A stretch of DNA of 64,000 nt from Sipunculus nudus (lineage: Eukaryota; Annelida; Sipuncula; Golfingiida; Sipunculidae). Below are positions 22,086 to 34,200 of the stretch, piece after piece; position 1 is the first letter of the stretch; every line of letters begins with the position of its first letter. The translations under genes were made by a program, and so were the position numbers. The DNA lies in contig CM049322.1 in the NCBI GenBank assembly GCA_026874595.1, forward strand, positions 9,286,400 to 9,350,399, read 5' to 3'. The notes beneath the pieces are model-generated. The model saw nothing but the letters and a program-made list of their open reading frames with translations. It made no database searches and was not told the origin of the DNA.

Positions 22086-23600
22086 TTAGTCTGAGAGTTT
22101 TAATTCATTCAACATCTAACTGAGATAAGTAAACCTGAGGAAGTGGAGAAATCATATCAGTAAACAGTCTATTGTGAAAAGGGTTTATCATTTGAGTGGT
22201 TGATAAGTTTCTATAATATTCAAAATTGTGGCGAAACGTTCTCCAAGTGTACGCAAAACGGACAATAAACACGAAACGAAAGGACAAGACAAAGTATATA
22301 AAGTGATCACAACATTCATATTAGCGTATTATATAAAATCTGATAAGTAATGAACGTCTTAAGGGGCTTTCTATTTACGTTTAATCTTGTTGTTACTTCT
22401 TCTAAGATACTTTCTCTTATCTGATTTAAAGTTCTTTTTCTAAAAAAATGTTTAAATTCAATCTGTCCTCATTTAAAATGCCGAATACATTACATATACT
22501 TTTTAATTTGATTAAAAAAATTAAGTGTTTTTGATTTGATATTAAAAAGCTATAGTGTTAACCAAACAACCTGTGTACTGTTTTTGTTATTCAATATCAG
22601 TGCCTCGTTTTCAATTATGTACCCTGTACATAATAATAAATTTCATTTGAGTTCAGTAATCACAAATTTATATCTCGTGGCTAAACTTTTAAGTGTAACT
22701 TCAACATGAAAATATCGCAGGTCCATATGTTCTGACGCTGTAATATTGATTATTATTTGGATGTTATCAAAAGTTGTGTGGCCCTTTCAAGTATTCTATT
22801 ATAATGTGTTAAGCCGGGAAATAAATCTTCGCTTTATGCATGGTGAATGTTTGAACACTGGTATCCTTCATTCACCGCAAGGCCTGAGAATCCATGAAAG
22901 GCAGTACATTTGATCAATAGATCAAATCTAGCTATAATTGGTGGGACGGACAACTTGTCCCTGCTTTGTATTAGTCTAATGGGTATTAACTGAGATAAAT
23001 GAACAGGGTAAATCAATCACGTCGGTTTAGGTCGATAACTGGCCAAATCTCTCTGTCATAACTGTCTTTCGGAAAGTTTGATCCAGTTATTGATATATCA
23101 CAGAGAACGTATCTCAGAGACCATGACTGGGTATCCTTATTGTGACTACTTCTGTTTATTAGATCAATTCCTTCTATAACAGGTAAAACGGACAGCATGT
23201 GCCTACTTCACATTAATTAATGGATATTAATTGAGGTAAATTAACCAGATACATTAGGCAAAAAGTCGATTCCTGTTTATAACTGGACCTCCCTTTGTTA
23301 TACCTCTCTTGTTAATGATTCATGCAATTAATGATATATTTTGTGAAAATGTCATACGAACAAAGTCATTTCTACAGGTTAAGTGTTGTTTCGGTCCTCT
23401 TGTATATAATTTATCATCAACTGCATGTGGCCACATGTTAGTCAATATCGGTTCAGCCCTAGGGAATGAGTACAATATTCATTTCAGCATAAAAAGGGCA
23501 GAAGATGAAATCTATAATTAGCAAGTCTTTATAATTTACCATAGAATGACGAAAATTAGGATTTGTATGAATTTAACACAGAATTCTGTATTCAAATAAC
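22086..23600. repeat. Lectin upstream region with diverged dispersed repeats
   Basis: No exon can be supported. Two diverged copies of a 150-240-bp repeat lie at about 22830-23060 and 23100-23310. Both contain ATTAA(C/T)TGAG(A/G)TAAAT, then a TCGAT..ATAACTGG segment; the same family occurs at 18765-18860. The promoter of the lectin gene should lie here, but no TATA box can be assigned. Confidence 0.45.
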
Positions 23601-24905
23601 ATGATATGTGATTGGCTTCAGGACATTATTCGTACTTTCTACAATGTCATTTCAGAAAATATATGGCTGCTCATCACAACCCTGGCCATACATGGGGTCC
23701 CCATAACTGAATCTGGAGACTCTCCCCTGGACCTTTTCAACGGGATCTGTACGAACAAAGTACCATCAAACACCGACATTAAGAAACAAAGATGCTGTGA
23801 GTGCAGTGACCTTTGTGGTTTTTTTTTTACTTTCCATCTTTTGATGAATAAATCCAACTGTTTCAGCGCCTGGAGAAAATTTCAACCTGCTGCCTCATTA
23901 TTTAAAACCTGCTTGTATATGATTTATTTTCTAGTAAAGTTATTTTTCCCTTATAAGACAAAACCTGTGGAAACTTCACATGCCAACTAATGAACGAGAC
24001 GTATACCGGAAAGGCTCAGACAGGAAAACCCCTATCCTGTTATGTATTTTGGACTGAGCTTCTTGACTGGGAACAAGCCTGGAGACAGTGCAGGCTGATG
24101 AGAACAGCTCTGGTCAGCCTTGAGAATAAAAATGAAATCGACTACATTGAGGCGATAATGAAGAAAAATCCAAATATCAGTCAGAGAGGTACATTGGGAA
24201 TAATTCTTTCAGCAGTGTGCATCACTAAAATAGTTGTGAAAAATTAGTATTATATTTGCATTAATTTACATGAAGATTTGTAAAGTGTTAACAAATACAA
24301 ACACATTTTGTTGAAGTTATAACTTTATACTAATAGTAGCAAATGATATCCCTAACTGTATATGATTAGTTTGTTCCAAAGACTTTTTAAGAATACGGGA
24401 AAAACTGACAAAGTCTCTTGGTCCTAAATGAATACATATCGTACTAACAATTGTTTTTTAACTATCGTATATGAATAAGGATCTTGATAAAAACTATATA
24501 AAAGTTGAAGGTAGTCGAAGCAATGGATGTGGAACTATAGCTTATAACAATTAAATACCAACGAATGATACCAAATTATTTTAGACACACTTTGTTCTAA
24601 TAACAACGTTACAGTAATCATTTATTTTTGTGTTATAGTTCCAGTTCGTTATGAACATATTTTCAGCTTATTTTCCTTGTTACTGGGCATCGGCAAAACG
24701 CAGTATGTTAAGCTGGAAGTGGTGGCCATCCAATCAGGAATTACTGTACGATAATTGGGAAGAGTTCGGAGACGCAGGCTTAATAGGTTATAACAGAATG
24801 TGTGTGACAAGCAATGGCGTAAGGTGGTTACCAAAGAGGGAAAATGAAAACTTACCTTCAGTGTGCGAGAAGAAGGCAGTCCATTCAGGGATGAACAGGG
24901 ATTAA
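23601..24905 (+). CDS. Secreted C-type lectin-like protein, three exons
   Basis: Predicted exons 23601-23796, 23958-24188 and 24667-24905 join in phase 1 both times and encode 221 residues. Residues about 20-36 (IWLLITTLAIHGVPI) form a hydrophobic signal-like segment. A true start in an upstream exon with an acceptor near 23656 (TTTCAG) is possible, because the start of this exon is the least certain part. A short spacer with two N-glycosylation sequons (NFT at 71, NET at 78) precedes the C-type lectin fold: CYVFW at 93, WEQAWRQC at 103-110, LVSLENKNEIDYI at 117-129, WKWW at 159-162, YDNW at 170-173, MC at 187-188 and VCEK at 208-211. The usual EPN/QPD sugar motif, the WND motif and the third fold cysteine are absent, and an extra Cys lies at 147. 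I infer a fold used for protein or non-calcium binding rather than classical sugar binding. A broken paralogue lies upstream. Confidence 0.8.
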
Positions 24906-25270
24906 GACGTAACGCACGTCATCAGCTTTGGACTCGCCCCAGTCATTAGAAATTTGTGATCCTTCTTAAAGAATTCTTGCTTATTAAAGTATAAATAATT
25001 GAAAAACTTGTATTTTAACAACGGTATAGCGCGACAGGATTGTAGTTCTAAAACACCCCTTAGTTGCCACTGAATAAAAGTCAGAGGAAACTGTATTGAG
25101 CCTAATCGTTCATTCATTTTTATTCATGTTGTCCGTTGATTGGACTCATGGTGGGCAGCTGTTTAGAATGAGTCATATTTCACTTAACTATACATGATTC
25201 ATTTATGTCTCTTGTCCGTGATGATATTTTGTGGGCACATTCTGACCTTTAACAGAAAGAGCCATAAAGC
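24906..25270 (+). other. 3' region of the lectin gene
   Basis: Untranslated tail with a canonical AATAAA at 25073-25078, about 170 bases past the stop codon. The segment is homologous to 21740-22085. Confidence 0.55.
25073..25078 (+). terminator. Polyadenylation signal AATAAA of the lectin gene
   Basis: Canonical hexamer at a typical distance downstream of the lectin stop codon. Confidence 0.5.
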
Positions 25271-25713
25271 GTTATGAATATATTGTACAAATACAAAGCT
25301 CATTCCTTTGTTTTAGCAAATGATTTTACCAAAACTAATGCAATCACACACACTGTACGGCTTATAAACCCTTATAGTAGAAAAAATTACTCAGCACAGA
25401 TCCTGGGATGTAACGAATGAGGAAAAACATTTTTATAGAAAAATATAGTATTCTATTAAGGAAACTTAGAAAAGTAGAAGTAGAATTGTTTTCGAACTTT
25501 TCTTTGAGCCACGAAAAATTTAATTGTGGCCTGTGCCTTCATCCAGGATTTAACATTCCTCTAAATCAAGTACATCTAATCCCGATCGTGACATTCAAGT
25601 AAAAAATATAGTGAATTCCAATCACAGTTTTATAGTATGACAATTTCAATACCTGACATAAACAATGCGAGCTTTTGAGCTTGTCAATCAGTCTCCTACA
25701 TCCAAATCAATCA

Positions 25714-25785
25714 CAGTGGAACCTCAAATATCCGAATGATTTTGGGGACATAACATTTGTTCGGATAATTGAGGTAACGAATATG
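25714..25785 (+). mobile_element. pogo/Tigger-like end fragment
   Basis: Begins CAGTGGAACCTCAAATATCC and continues with GAATGATTTTGG, then TTCGGATAATTGAGG as a partial inverted echo. This is the usual layout of a pogo/Tigger terminus. No opposite end or transposase is visible nearby. Confidence 0.5.
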
Positions 25786-26968
25786 CTTGCCACTCAGTCT
25801 CTGCTACATCCAGATCATATACTTCTATGGTCGGTTCCATTTTCGAACAAATTGCTCGACTGTGTCAGGAGCAATTTAAAACTAAGAAACGTCATGGTTA
25901 TACATCTCTGCATATAAATATAATTGATTACGGAATCATCAATGCAGTTTTGTGCAAGTAAACAGGCGGACACTCAGTAATATGTATTATGCGAACCGTT
26001 ATTTTCAAAAATCAGGAACGGTCTCATATAAATATCTCTTAGAATTAGCTGTAAGGTAAAATCCATTTCATCATATACGTTCTTATATGTCCATTTGTTG
26101 ATGCACATCACTGTAGATTCCCTTGTGTTTCTGAATACATGTTTACCTAGGCCATAACAATTAAGGAATATGTGCTTGAAAAGCATTGTTCCTTAAGGAC
26201 CTTCAAGATTAAACTGACTGTCCTTGCCATGTATACCTTGTCTCGATTCGTACAAGTATTCATTTTTTCTCTGCATACTATTTGAAATAATACATAGAGC
26301 CAGTGATTGAACATATTTTCCCTCGAGTGCTAAGAAGAACTAATAAGTTTTTTGGAGGAATTTTTATTTCTGTTATAGTAAAGTTAAGCTATAGAAAAGG
26401 TTGTATCTTGGCTTGGAATTACATGAGAGAGCGTCAGAACACGATTATCCTCTCGTCATCAAGGCTTTATGTACAGGAGATGTGATACTAATGATTCCCA
26501 TTCCTTATCAATACGATTAAGGCGCATCTTTTGTAAGTGAAATGCTACCTTTTGGCTAATTGTTACCATAAAGCTCAGACAGGTATAAAGTTAAATATAT
26601 TTCTGGCGAGAAAATAACGTTTCCCTAGCTACGGTATCCACCAACACCTTATTCAGTTGTCTGCGACTTGCCGTTTATAATGTCTAATCCGCCCTCAGAA
26701 ATTTATCATCGTATTTTAATGAAAATATAATTTATAAAGCAGTATTCATTTCCATTATGTAAATTTACTTTTACTTTCAATCTGAAATATATGTTACATT
26801 TTAATTGACATATACTAGACTTCTTTAAGCTGAATTAAAAATAAATATATAAAAAGGTAGATATAGCTACTGATACTGAGTGAAATAATATGACCAAATT
26901 ATACAACAAGGTCAACAAGCTTCGATATATTTGATCAGTTTACTCCAAAAAAGATAAAGAAAAGCTTA
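25786..26968. other. Stretch without recognised gene
   Basis: AT-rich, with only short open frames. No repeat or exon signal can be supported. Confidence 0.5.
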
Positions 26969-27051
26969 CCGGAATATCTCCTCAACTTCAGTCATTAGAT
27001 GGGTCAGAGTAACATGTTCCTCCACATTTAGCATGACACGGTTTGTGGAGC
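26969..27051 (-). CDS. Isolated minus-strand internal exon candidate
   Basis: On the minus strand, a good acceptor (TTGTATTCTTTCAG) leads into about 83 bases that stay open and include the peptide NVEEHVTLTHLMTEVEEIF. The exon ends at a good donor (CCG|GTAAGC). A degenerate duplicate lies about 150 bases upstream on the same strand (27122-27215). The family is not recognised and no partner exons were found, so this may be a relic of a larger minus-strand gene. Confidence 0.35.
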
Positions 27052-27121
27052 CTGAAAGAATACAAGGTCAACAAGCTTCAAATCATCTGGACATGCCACT
27101 CCGCATATGTTAAATAAAAAC

Positions 27122-27215
27122 TTATCTAAATATCTCAATTTTTCCTCTGATTAGATGGATAAGAATAACAAGTTCTTCCACATTTACAATGGCAAGGTTT
27201 GTAGAGTCGGAAAGC
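27122..27215 (-). pseudogene. Degenerate duplicate of the minus-strand exon
   Basis: Matches the 26969-27051 exon at the nucleotide level (shared CTACAAAC/CCACAAAC and AATGTGGA(A/G)GAAC blocks). Its acceptor reads CGA instead of CAG and its donor reads AT instead of GT, so it could not be spliced the same way. Confidence 0.45.
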
Positions 27216-30200
27216 AAGTGAAACGCATCCTCCTTCCTTTGAGTTAAAACTGATAAGAGACCCGATGGCATCCATGCGGTCTAGTAAGCCCCTAAAGGCT
27301 TTGCTAAAGCAGAGTAAATAGGTAATTCTGTGTAATTTAATGGTAATGTTAAGGAGACGCATAGAACAGAACGGCAAATCAAACCAATACATTTTGACTA
27401 ATGCCTAATATACTTTGCCGTTAATTTTGGGAGTTTATTACCTGTCACACAAGGGATCATATTTTTTTAAAATATATATATTAAGGTTCTTGCAATTTTT
27501 TGATAACCAAAAGTAGGACCTTCTCAAGGCGTTGTAAGACTTATTATGGCGAAAAAATAAGACTATTTCTGATGGATAATATACAGGGAAAAGATAATTA
27601 TAACCTTATGTATATCTTCTATTTTTTTTATTCTCTCATCCAAATTACATAGGAACAAATATGTTCTTATTCATGCCTAATATTCTTTACTCTTTTGTCG
27701 GTTGTAGCCGTACTACTATAGGTATGTCATTTCGAATTCATCCCATTTATAAATACATGGCAAAGCATAACTCATTTTATTATTAATTAAGTCAAATGAG
27801 TTAACTCTATTTATAAATGGATTATAGATATACTCCGGTTCTGTTGTAAGTTGACTACATGATAACGCTTCCCTCTCTGCAAAAGTTAGGCCCCTCCTCC
27901 CCGAGCAACTTTTTTTCCGGCCAATAATCAAGGAACACATGCACGCCAGTAGTCAGGTACAAACATTTTCATGGACACGTTCCTTTACTCGAGTTCGCAA
28001 AATGTAACGGTAAATTTGATACGATGACATAATCGCTGACACATTATTATCAGTATTTTTGAGGTTGATAGCCACGAGTGACCAGTTCCACTTTTAAAGC
28101 CTTAGAGTTCGCGCTGTATTAGTGCTCTCTATTGCATAAGCCGCTGGTGTTCTCGCCAAAGAGTTAGGTATGTTTAAGAAAGCAGGCGAGCTTGGACTCT
28201 CAAAACTTTACGAGGATATGTTTGAGAACACGTAGTTGGATGAAACGGACACTGTTTTATAGGGCAAACCACGATAATACGTTGGCAACACCATTTCTGT
28301 AAAGCGAGAGCAATATGATACCAATTATTTTTACGATAAAAAAATATTTCCTGATTTTCATGATTATATTGGAAATAACTATAGTTTGTCACACAGTATT
28401 AGGTGATATAGCCTACAGGCCCGTCATTGCCCACCTCTATGTTAAGGCCTTTCACTGGGCGGAATACATACACGGGCACAATACGTAATCCAAATCTTTC
28501 CATTCGATTTTCAAAACATTTGCACAAACCGGATGGCATGTGTTATTGTCTGTGTACATTAACACCAACTCCTCACCGATATCGCGCCGCAATTTAGTTT
28601 CCCTAGTTTTACAACATTGAAAAACAAACAACCATATTCTTTATAACCGTTATATTTGAAATTAATATTGTCAATGTATGTTCTATATTCGCTCTATTGC
28701 CGTAACTATAGTAACTTTCAATTGCCAGACGATATTGCTCGCTGGAAATAGTGCTGTGCGCACATTGATTGGCAAAAGATCTATCCACATCATAAACGAG
28801 ATCTCGCACGTTGATACTTGCCAGTCATATGTACACCTTGTATAGAGATCACTGCATGTTCTGACATGGAGTTATATGAAGACCAGCTCACACAAAAGTT
28901 TTTATTTCAACTCCTTTTTCAAGGACTTTTCCACATAAATACCTAATTCCTGCTTTTCAAACACCTATAAATGGTGTACGAACCCTGCTATCTATATAGC
29001 AATATAATTAAAAATGCACTCAATATTCATACATGAACACACATTAACCCGTATAACATACATAAACCTGAAAAAAATGCTTAATTGAGGACCAAACTGT
29101 TTAATGTTAAGGACATAGTTTCCGAAAATTTATGCTTACATGTTTGTAATGTCGATAAACACAGATTAGGGGGATCATTGGTGGGTCATTGCTTTCAGTC
29201 CTCAACAAAGTTAATGCTTATCAGCCGACATGCAGAAACTGCAGAGATCACACGATTTCAGTAAAGCGTACAATCGAGAGAAGATATCTTAATTAGCTGG
29301 CAACTTTTGATCCCTTTTCACACCACCACAACAACTTTTCATGAATGTCCTCTGATTCGAAGTTATCCTATGACATCCGCCTCAAACATGCTTCGCAGGA
29401 GCACCCTATGGTCGTGAGACCCCCGGTAGTCTAAAAATGCAGATGACGCTTTATGTTCAGTTAAATATAGGAACAAGCTTTAAAAAGTTGCTATTTTCAG
29501 GTCTATGGTATCCATTAATATGTCTCTTTCATGATTCAAAACGGTTTTTGGGAAACAAATCAAATAGCATTTTATGAGACCTATCCTCTAAAATGTAAGA
29601 AAAGTAAGACTCTTAAGGCCTTATAATTACAAAATAAAAAAGTAAGACTTTATAAGAACGCTCACAAACCCTTATATGATATTTTTTATCAGTTTCTCAT
29701 GACGATTGGTTCCTTTTGTATGTAGGGCCATTTTAGTGTATTTAATTCAGTATTTTCATAATATATTGATATTGTGAAAGAAGAAATGATTTAATACTGG
29801 TTGTATATTTATCGTGTATATATCATGAACTTAAGTTTCACAAAATAAATCCTTTTAAATTTCCAGGAAGGTGTGACAAATATTAAACGCAATGAATGCA
29901 CCGGACCTGTTCTGAGTACATATATATGTTTTCCCGTGTTCGACTCGTCGGAAAGGTTCATACATATTAGTTTAACATGATTAATATTATATAGACCTAT
30001 CCATTATTATTTTTATATAGCCCAAGGGAAACATATCATCGAAGTTGGTTGATTTTGTAAGTCGTGTGTAATGCAACATATATGCAACACATATATGTAT
30101 TATGATACGATGATAGCTAACAGCCTGTCCAAGTGGACAGCTCGGCCAGTTAGGGTCACTTAGGAAGTTGCCACGCTCTGCGTCAGATCTTGCTTTCGCT

Positions 30201-30308
30201 TTATCTTACAACAATAAAGCGCTATTGGACATACACGTGTATTCAGTCATGATTATGAAATCGGATTATATTCAGATTCTTGTACCTTGATTTTGCTTGG
30301 TTTGTTTT
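27216..30308. other. Stretch without recognised gene
   Basis: Several short open frames but no domain, paired splice sites or strong repeat. AT-rich; nothing I can support. Confidence 0.5.
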
Positions 30309-31560
30309 AGCTCAGCTGACTGTAAGTCATCTGAGCTTTAGCGATCACCCTTTGTCCGGTCGTTAACACGGCACAAATCGTGACCGTTAGACCCAGAAAC
30401 TTCTAACTGTGCATTCAGGGTGGTCCTAGGCATATCTCCTTAGAAACCTGAAGTTCGATCCTGGTGACCTATAATTTGTGACCTACGGGCCGAAAACATG
30501 ATTTTGAGCACACAGTCAGACGGGGCACAAATTGTATTCTTGAGGCCTTATAATCTTCTAACGCAACATTTAGGGAGGTTCTAGGCAAATATCCTTGGAA
30601 ACCTGAAATTAGGTCACTTTTGCCTATATTCTGTGACGTATAGGAAAAAGATGTCTTTTTAAATCCAGGGAGGTATAAGGCAAATCTCTTTGGGAACCTG
30701 AAATTGGGTCATGGTGACCTATAATTTGTGATCTACAGGCTGAAAATATGATTTTGAGCACCCAGAAATGACTGGGCACAAATGGTATCTTCTAATGTGA
30801 CTTTCTTGAACATCCTGGGAAGATATCCTTCGAAACATGTGACCTATATTTTGCAGCCAATAGTGAAAGAATGTTATATAAGCACCCAGACAATCAGACG
30901 GGGCACAAATTATATCCATCAGGCCTAGAATGTTCTCGCCAAATATTCAAGGTGGTCTCAGGCATATGTCTCTGGAAACCTGAAATTAGGTCATTGTGGC
31001 CTATGTTTTGTAACCTTTTGCCAAAAGGTCGTTTTGAACACCCAGACATAACATAAAATTCAGGGAGGTCCTAGGCAAATGTCTTCGAAAATATGAAATA
31101 AGGCCATGGTGATATATATTCTGCAAACTAAAAAAAAAGATGTCATATCAGCACCATGAATGTTAAATAGGCACAAGTCGTATCTTTAAAGCTAAGGAAC
31201 TTCTATCGCAATATCCATGAAGGCTCTAGGTAAATCCCATTGGAAACCTAAAATTCGGTCATGGTGACCTATATATGCAACCTAGTTTATGGGCTTGACA
31301 CATGATACTAAGCATCCAGACAGACGGGGCACAAATTGTAATCATTAGGCCTAAAATCTCCTGACATAATATTCAGGGAGGTCCCTTGCAAATGTCCTTG
31401 GCAACATTATAGTAGGTCACCCTGACCTGTACCCTGCAACCTAAGGGTAAAGATGTCATATAAGCACCCAGGCAAGTTGACGGGGCACAAATTATATGTT
31501 TTAGGCTTAGAATCTTTTATTGTAAATTCGGGGGGGGGGGGGGGGGTCCTTGGCAAGTCT
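30309..31560 (+). repeat. Dispersed repeat family with internal ~150-bp period, copy 1
   Basis: It starts with AGCTCAGCTGACT and TTTGTCCGGTCG. It then repeats, about every 150-160 bases with indels, the series GGGGCACAAATTGTA, TTAGGCCT, AATCTTCTAA, TTCAGGGAGGTC, CTTGGAAACCTGAAATTAGG and GACCTATA. It ends in a poly-G run near 31530. The same head and units occur at 48350-49720 and, inverted, at 62735-63606. I see no protein-coding capacity; it is probably a mobile or satellite-bearing element. Confidence 0.7.
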
Positions 31561-31902
31561 CCTTTTAATATTGATTTTTTTAAATTTTTGTCCGTTTTAC
31601 AACATTAGTAATTGAATATTCCCAAAGACGATATAACAGATTAATAAAAGAAATGAGCATCCGGTCAATTACAGCTAAGCGTTAAGGCCCAAGGGCCAAT
31701 TGTTTTCAATCTTACCTTAAATTCTCCATTAAACATGTATACTAATCATCGATTAATCATCGATCTCCGTTAGTAACCATACATCTTGACTATATACAAA
31801 GTCCCGATCCTGATCGCTTTATCTCAGAAGTTTTTCAAACAAATTTAGTGTCACACCTATAAAACGCGTATTTGGGCCTAAGAATGCTTACCCCCCCCCC
31901 CC

Positions 31903-31946
<44 letters not shown>

Positions 31947-32570
31947 GTAACGATTCGTTCAATATAGGCACCTTATCATAAATTTTGTACCCTTTTTATA
32001 TTATCACTCATAGGCTCTATTATTATTATCTTACAAAGTCATAAAAAAGCGACTAAAGGTTAATTTATTATTCAAGAAGTAGTCCTTACTATTCTAAGAT
32101 AAATTACTAATGTTTATGCTGCTTTTGTAAATGTTCAGAAACAAAGTATTTTAAATGAAGGAATAACTGTGGGAATTACTTGTTCATAAAGAGTTCAAAT
32201 ACGAAGTATTTAACCGTCACACACTAGTCGTTAGTGCCTAGTTCTTTATGTATATTAATATTATTACCTACGTACATTTCTTGGGAAATTGGTCTCTTTA
32301 AAGAGACCAGCGCTGACTCTCCCTGTAGGCAGTTCGTCTACAGATATTTCTTATGTTCAGTTCCAGAGACAGTACCCTGTATATTCTGCACCCCTGCTGT
32401 ATGAAATAAACCGTCATGTACAAAGAAAGCGGACCCAAATGCAGACTAACAGACGGACCACTGTTACACACACACACACAACACTCCCTGAATGTTATGT
32501 TAGGAGATTTTATGCCTAATGATTACAATTTGTGCCCCTTCAGGCTGGGTGCTTAGTATTATGGGTTAAG
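31561..32570. other. Non-coding stretch with compound microsatellite
   Basis: Contains a compound (C)n(TC)n(TA)n microsatellite at 31889-31946. No gene signal is seen in the remainder; a small (CA)n lies near 32468-32480. Confidence 0.6.
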
Positions 32571-32700
32571 CCCATAGCCTCTTGGCCAAGAGGACTAAGG
32601 CAGCCGCACCGGAAATCGGAAGATCGTGGGTTCGAATCCCACTGGCAGTGAACCACTTTTCTGTGTATACCTTTCCACCTATAAAACAATGAACCAGCAC
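32571..32700 (+). repeat. tRNA-derived SINE (family 1)
   Basis: TGGCCAAGAGGACTAAGGC resembles a pol III A box and GTGGGTTCGAATCCCAC is a near-perfect B box in a T-arm hairpin. The tail CAGTGA..CACTTTTCTGTGTATACC is shared with a degraded copy at 39560-39645. The lack of a full cloverleaf and the tail shared with another copy argue against a functional tRNA gene. Confidence 0.6.
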
Positions 32701-32714
32701 GGCTATTCATACAT

Positions 32715-32718
<4 letters not shown>

Positions 32719-32755
<37 letters not shown>

Positions 32756-32770
32756 CATATATATATATGC
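32719..32770. repeat. (TA)n microsatellite
   Basis: Nearly pure TA tract with a small ACATACAT interruption, immediately after the SINE. Confidence 0.9.
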
Positions 32771-33740
32771 ATTTGAGCCGGGGGGATTCATCTATTTGTG
32801 AAGTGACGTAAATTTCATCAATTTGAATGGTAAATCCATTGTATTCTTCTCAGTCTACATGCCTCACATGAAATCAAATGTAACTTCATTTCTTAATTGA
32901 GTGTGTTGAGTGATATAAGAAATAATTATGTAATTTTAGAGGTTAGGTAATGAAATATAATGCACTTTAATTTAAATGAGAACCGTTGGAAAATACTCAT
33001 AATAAATGAACTGATAACCTATGGAGAAGCCTTATTTCGAAAAGCACTTTTAACTGTATTTTTTAATATGTAATTAAATATGAATTCAGGTCAGTATTCT
33101 GTTAATTAAAGTTTTTGGTAATATATATTTCATAAATACAACTTTATTTGTTCTGTGCTTCATGCCGTGCACGCCTACGGTTTAGAGTAAAATTAAAAAC
33201 TAAGGAAAGGTCTGAAGGTTTTATAAGATTTGAAGAATACTATAAATATTATAAATATTATCATTTTGCACACATGATTCTATAATTCAATATTTAATAT
33301 TTGGTATTTTTTATGTGGTGCCCATGTAATAAAAAGTGATTTTTCATGTGTTATAAATATTATAAAGTTGGCACACATGATTCTGTATATTCAATTTTAA
33401 TATCTTGTATTTTTTGTGGTGCAGCATGTGATTAACAGTGGGAAATTGGTAAAAAATACTGCATTGAAAATGCTTATCAATACTTTTTTTCAATATTGTC
33501 CAAACGGTGCTAGAGGGTGCCCATCCAACACCCATCCCTTTCCCTGCGCTTACGCGACCTCAAACGTGCTACATATACAGAATACACTTTTAAAAGCGCT
33601 AAAAAAACTTAACCACGTTGTGTCGAACTCGCTTAAGTCGAATACCCCGCATCTTTCGAAGTATCATACTCGATAATCCGGACAACTCTAGTTATATTTT
33701 TACCAAGCCGTTGTCATTTGTACATTATTAAGCTCTCTCA
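32771..33740. other. Stretch without recognised gene
   Basis: AT-rich. A pair of related segments (ATAAATATTATAA.., ACACATGATTCT) at 33240-33330 and 33350-33420 shows a local duplication. A short pogo-like word GTTGTGTCGAACTCGC lies near 33617. Confidence 0.5.
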
Positions 33741-34094
33741 TGTAACATGGATGGTAAGTACAGTAAAGTTCATGCACCCCCTTAAGCATTAACACGACTG
33801 ATCTGCGGGGCAGCATAGGGCTAGGTTCAATGACCATTTTCTGTAGTATCGCACTGGACAAAGACAATAAAATAGTGTTTCATTCGGCCCCGGAGCGTGC
33901 TTGCTGGACGGGAGTGGGGCTGACGTGTGCAGAGGTAGAACACGGCCTCGGTCCTGCCCATTAAGAATAAAAATGAAGTGAAATCAACAACGGCTTCAGT
34001 CATTTGTTACCAGCCAACAGGTTAAAAATAATGGTGGAGAGAGAATTCGTTTCGATCCCGACGTGGTTCAAATTACAATATTAATCTAACACTG
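33741..34094 (+). mobile_element. Possible LTR fragment (tentative)
   Basis: Starts TGTAACATGG and ends TCTAACA. It contains an AATAAA near 33867 and is followed by TGGCGACGAAAAC, which resembles the primer-binding region after some Gypsy-type LTRs. No second LTR, gag or pol is visible, so this is at most a solo or truncated LTR. Confidence 0.25.
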
Positions 34095-34131
34095 GCGACG
34101 AAAACTCTTAATAAAACACACGACCGGTAAT

Positions 34132-34159
34132 ACTAATAATAATAATAATAATAATAATA

Positions 34160-34196
<37 letters not shown>

Positions 34197-34200
34197 TAAA
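34132..34200. repeat. (AAT)n(TA)n(CA)n compound microsatellite
   Basis: Three adjoining simple tracts in the order AAT, TA, CA. Confidence 0.9.

Noticed and set aside
32583-32643. A tRNA gene
   Set aside because: Only the A and B boxes are convincing. The anticodon arm is poor and the tail is shared with a second copy, so a SINE is the better reading.
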